The translations under genes were made by a program, and so were the position numbers. A DNA stretch of 15,173 nt from Desulfuromonadales bacterium (GTDB taxonomy: Bacteria; Desulfobacterota; Desulfuromonadia; Desulfuromonadales; BM103): contig DAOWJU010000058.1 in NCBI GenBank assembly GCA_030640215.1, positions 1-15,173 of the forward strand, in the 5' to 3' direction. Position 1 is the first letter of the stretch; each line of letters begins with the position of its first letter. Below are positions 14,064 through 15,173 of the stretch, piece after piece. The notes under the pieces were generated by a model. The model was not told the DNA's origin and made no database searches. It was given only the letters and a program-made list of their open reading frames with translations.

Positions 14064-15173
14064 ATGCAACAATCTGAGAACACAATAACTGAAGCCTCGT
14101 CACGAGGCTTCAGTTATTTAATTGCACGCCCCAGTGGCTGGCAGTGTTTTACACTGATCATCGCACTTCTGGTTCTCATCCCTCTATCAACTCTTGCCTT
14201 TGCCTGGCTCGAACCGGCGTGGGATATCTGGCGGCACCTGCGGGAAACCTTATTGAGCCGCCTGTTACTCAACACCTTGACTCTGGTTGTCGGTGTTTCA
14301 ACAGGCACCCTTTTGCTCGGCGTCAGCTTAGCCTGGCTGACCGGTGCATGCGAGTTCCCTGGCCGCAAACACTTCTCCTGGTCACTGTTGCTACCGCTGG
14401 CCATGCCAACCTATGTACTGGCTTTTGTATCACTCGGCATTTTTGACTTTTCAGGACCAGTACAGACACAATTGCGAGCCTGGTTTGGTCGCAGCGTCTG
14501 GTTCCCGGATATGCGCTCTGCCGGTGGTGTGATTCTGGTCATGTCACTGGCACTTTTCCCCTATGTTTATCTGCTGACTCGTAACGCGTTTCGAACCCAG
14601 GGCAAACGCGCTCTAGAAGCAGCAGAGAGTTTAGGATGCACGCCCGTTGGAGGTTTTTTCAGGGTTGTCCTGCCGATGGCCAGGCCCTGGATTGCCGGTG
14701 GAGTCACTCTGGTCATGATGGAGGCTTTAGCAGATTTCGGCGCTGTCTCCATCTTCAATTACGACACCTTTACAACCGCTATCTACAAAACCTGGTTCGG
14801 GTTCTTCTCATTACCTGCTGCTGCACAACTGGCATCCTTGCTGGTAGCCATGGTCTTTCTTCTGGTAGCTCTGGAACAGCGGCTGCGCAAACGGATGCGG
14901 TTCGCCCAGAGTCGACTGGCACCGCAAGCAGAGCGAATTCAACTGTCAGGTTCACGCCGTTGGCTGGCAACAGGTTATTGTTCGCTGATTCTGTCTATTG
15001 CTTTCTTATTGCCAACGCTGCAACTTTTCAGATGGTCGCTTGAAGTTTTTCATGAGGAATTTGACAGTCGATATTTTGGCCTGCTCGGCCATTCACTCCT
15101 TCTTGGCCTGATTGCCGCAGTCATAATCACCACAGTGGCCCTGCTACTTGCTTATGCAGGACGACGTCATGGC
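14064..15173 (+). CDS. iron(III) ABC transporter permease, FbpB type (partial, runs off right edge)
   Basis: This inner-membrane permease partners the preceding binding protein. The frame is open for 370 codons to the window end without a stop. FbpB-type permeases are fused double modules of about 500-560 residues, so roughly the first two thirds is present. It begins MQQSENTITEASSRGFSYLI; the first membrane segment is about 31-50. Further segments include the region LLLPLAMPTYVLAFVSLGIF. The EAA motif near residue 185 (ALEAAESLGCTP, then a LP about 15 residues on) marks the ATPase contact of the first module, and LGHSLLLGLIAAVIIT near the end opens the second. The start at 14064 is the only start codon in frame before the first membrane segment. 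It lacks a good ribosome binding site (AGG 13 bases upstream). A perfect 17-bp inverted repeat spans codons 7-19. Confidence 0.9.
   Translation, partial: MQQSENTITEASSRGFSYLIARPSGWQCFTLIIALLVLIPLSTLAFAWLEPAWDIWRHLRETLLSRLLLNTLTLVVGVSTGTLLLGVSLAWLTGACEFPGRKHFSWSLLLPLAMPTYVLAFVSLGIFDFSGPVQTQLRAWFGRSVWFPDMRSAGGVILVMSLALFPYVYLLTRNAFRTQGKRALEAAESLGCTPVGGFFRVVLPMARPWIAGGVTLVMMEALADFGAVSIFNYDTFTTAIYKTWFGFFSLPAAAQLASLLVAMVFLLVALEQRLRKRMRFAQSRLAPQAERIQLSGSRRWLATGYCSLILSIAFLLPTLQLFRWSLEVFHEEFDSRYFGLLGHSLLLGLIAAVIITTVALLLAYAGRRHG
14084..14118 (+). other. perfect 17-bp inverted repeat in the start of the permease gene
   Basis: Bases 14084-14100 and 14102-14118 are perfect reverse complements around a single central base, and T119 follows, then AATT. 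As RNA this folds into a strong hairpin with A residues on the 5' side and UUAUUUAAUU on the 3' side, resembling an intrinsic terminator. It lies inside the first codons of the permease reading frame, 35 bases after the binding-protein stop. Confidence 0.85.

Noticed and set aside
13546..14103. Minus-strand open frame of 185 codons opposite the iron-binding protein gene.
   Set aside because: It is the complement of a clear FutA/FbpA gene. The translation has no recognisable domain and the start lacks a ribosome binding site.
14084..14118. Placing the permease start downstream so that the hairpin is a simple intergenic terminator.
   Set aside because: No ATG, GTG or TTG occurs in frame between the hairpin and the first membrane segment, so the only plausible start is upstream of it at 14064.

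Overview
The window looks like chromosomal DNA from a Gram-negative bacterium, most likely a Desulfuromonas/Geobacter-type member of the Desulfobacterota. That assignment is an inference. It rests on a complete Liv-type branched-chain amino acid ABC transporter, a single-chain pyruvate carboxylase, an NtrC-family regulator, a base composition near 50% GC, and general resemblance of the proteins. No rRNA, tRNA, IS transposase, phage gene or CRISPR array was seen. Most of the window is ordinary core metabolism and transport, with a few unusual non-coding structures.

Left part (1-5830). The 5' end of leuB (leucine biosynthesis) runs off the left edge on the minus strand and has its own strong sigma70-type promoter. 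Next comes a possible 45-residue membrane peptide on the plus strand (500-637). It converges on a complete minus-strand operon, livK-livH-livM-livG-livF (5704 to 727), which encodes the periplasmic binding protein, two permeases and two ATPases of a high-affinity branched-chain amino acid importer. The operon has a good promoter (5761-5790), a terminator-like hairpin between livK and livH, overlapping livM/livG and livG/livF junctions, and a U-tailed terminator after livF. The livM/livG junction carries a 21-bp tandem duplication that copies the livG start together with the livM stop.

Middle (5831-10201). A gene-free stretch holds a roughly 180-bp MITE-like element with 9-bp perfect terminal inverted repeats and an internal hairpin. 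It is followed by a minus-strand gene for a cysteine-rich, probably zinc-binding protein of unknown function, and then by a full-length pyruvate carboxylase gene on the minus strand. Pyruvate carboxylase makes oxaloacetate and so links pyruvate to the TCA cycle and gluconeogenesis.

Right part (10202-15173). Divergent from pyc are a sigma54-dependent NtrC-type response regulator without an adjacent kinase and, 53 bp behind it, an MscS mechanosensitive channel. The channel gene ends in a textbook terminator. The last unit starts an iron(III) ABC importer: a FutA/FbpA-type binding protein, preceded by a promoter overlapped by a perfect 7-1-7 Fur-box-like palindrome, then an FbpB-type permease that runs off the right edge. 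The permease's first codons contain a perfect 17-bp inverted repeat resembling an attenuator.
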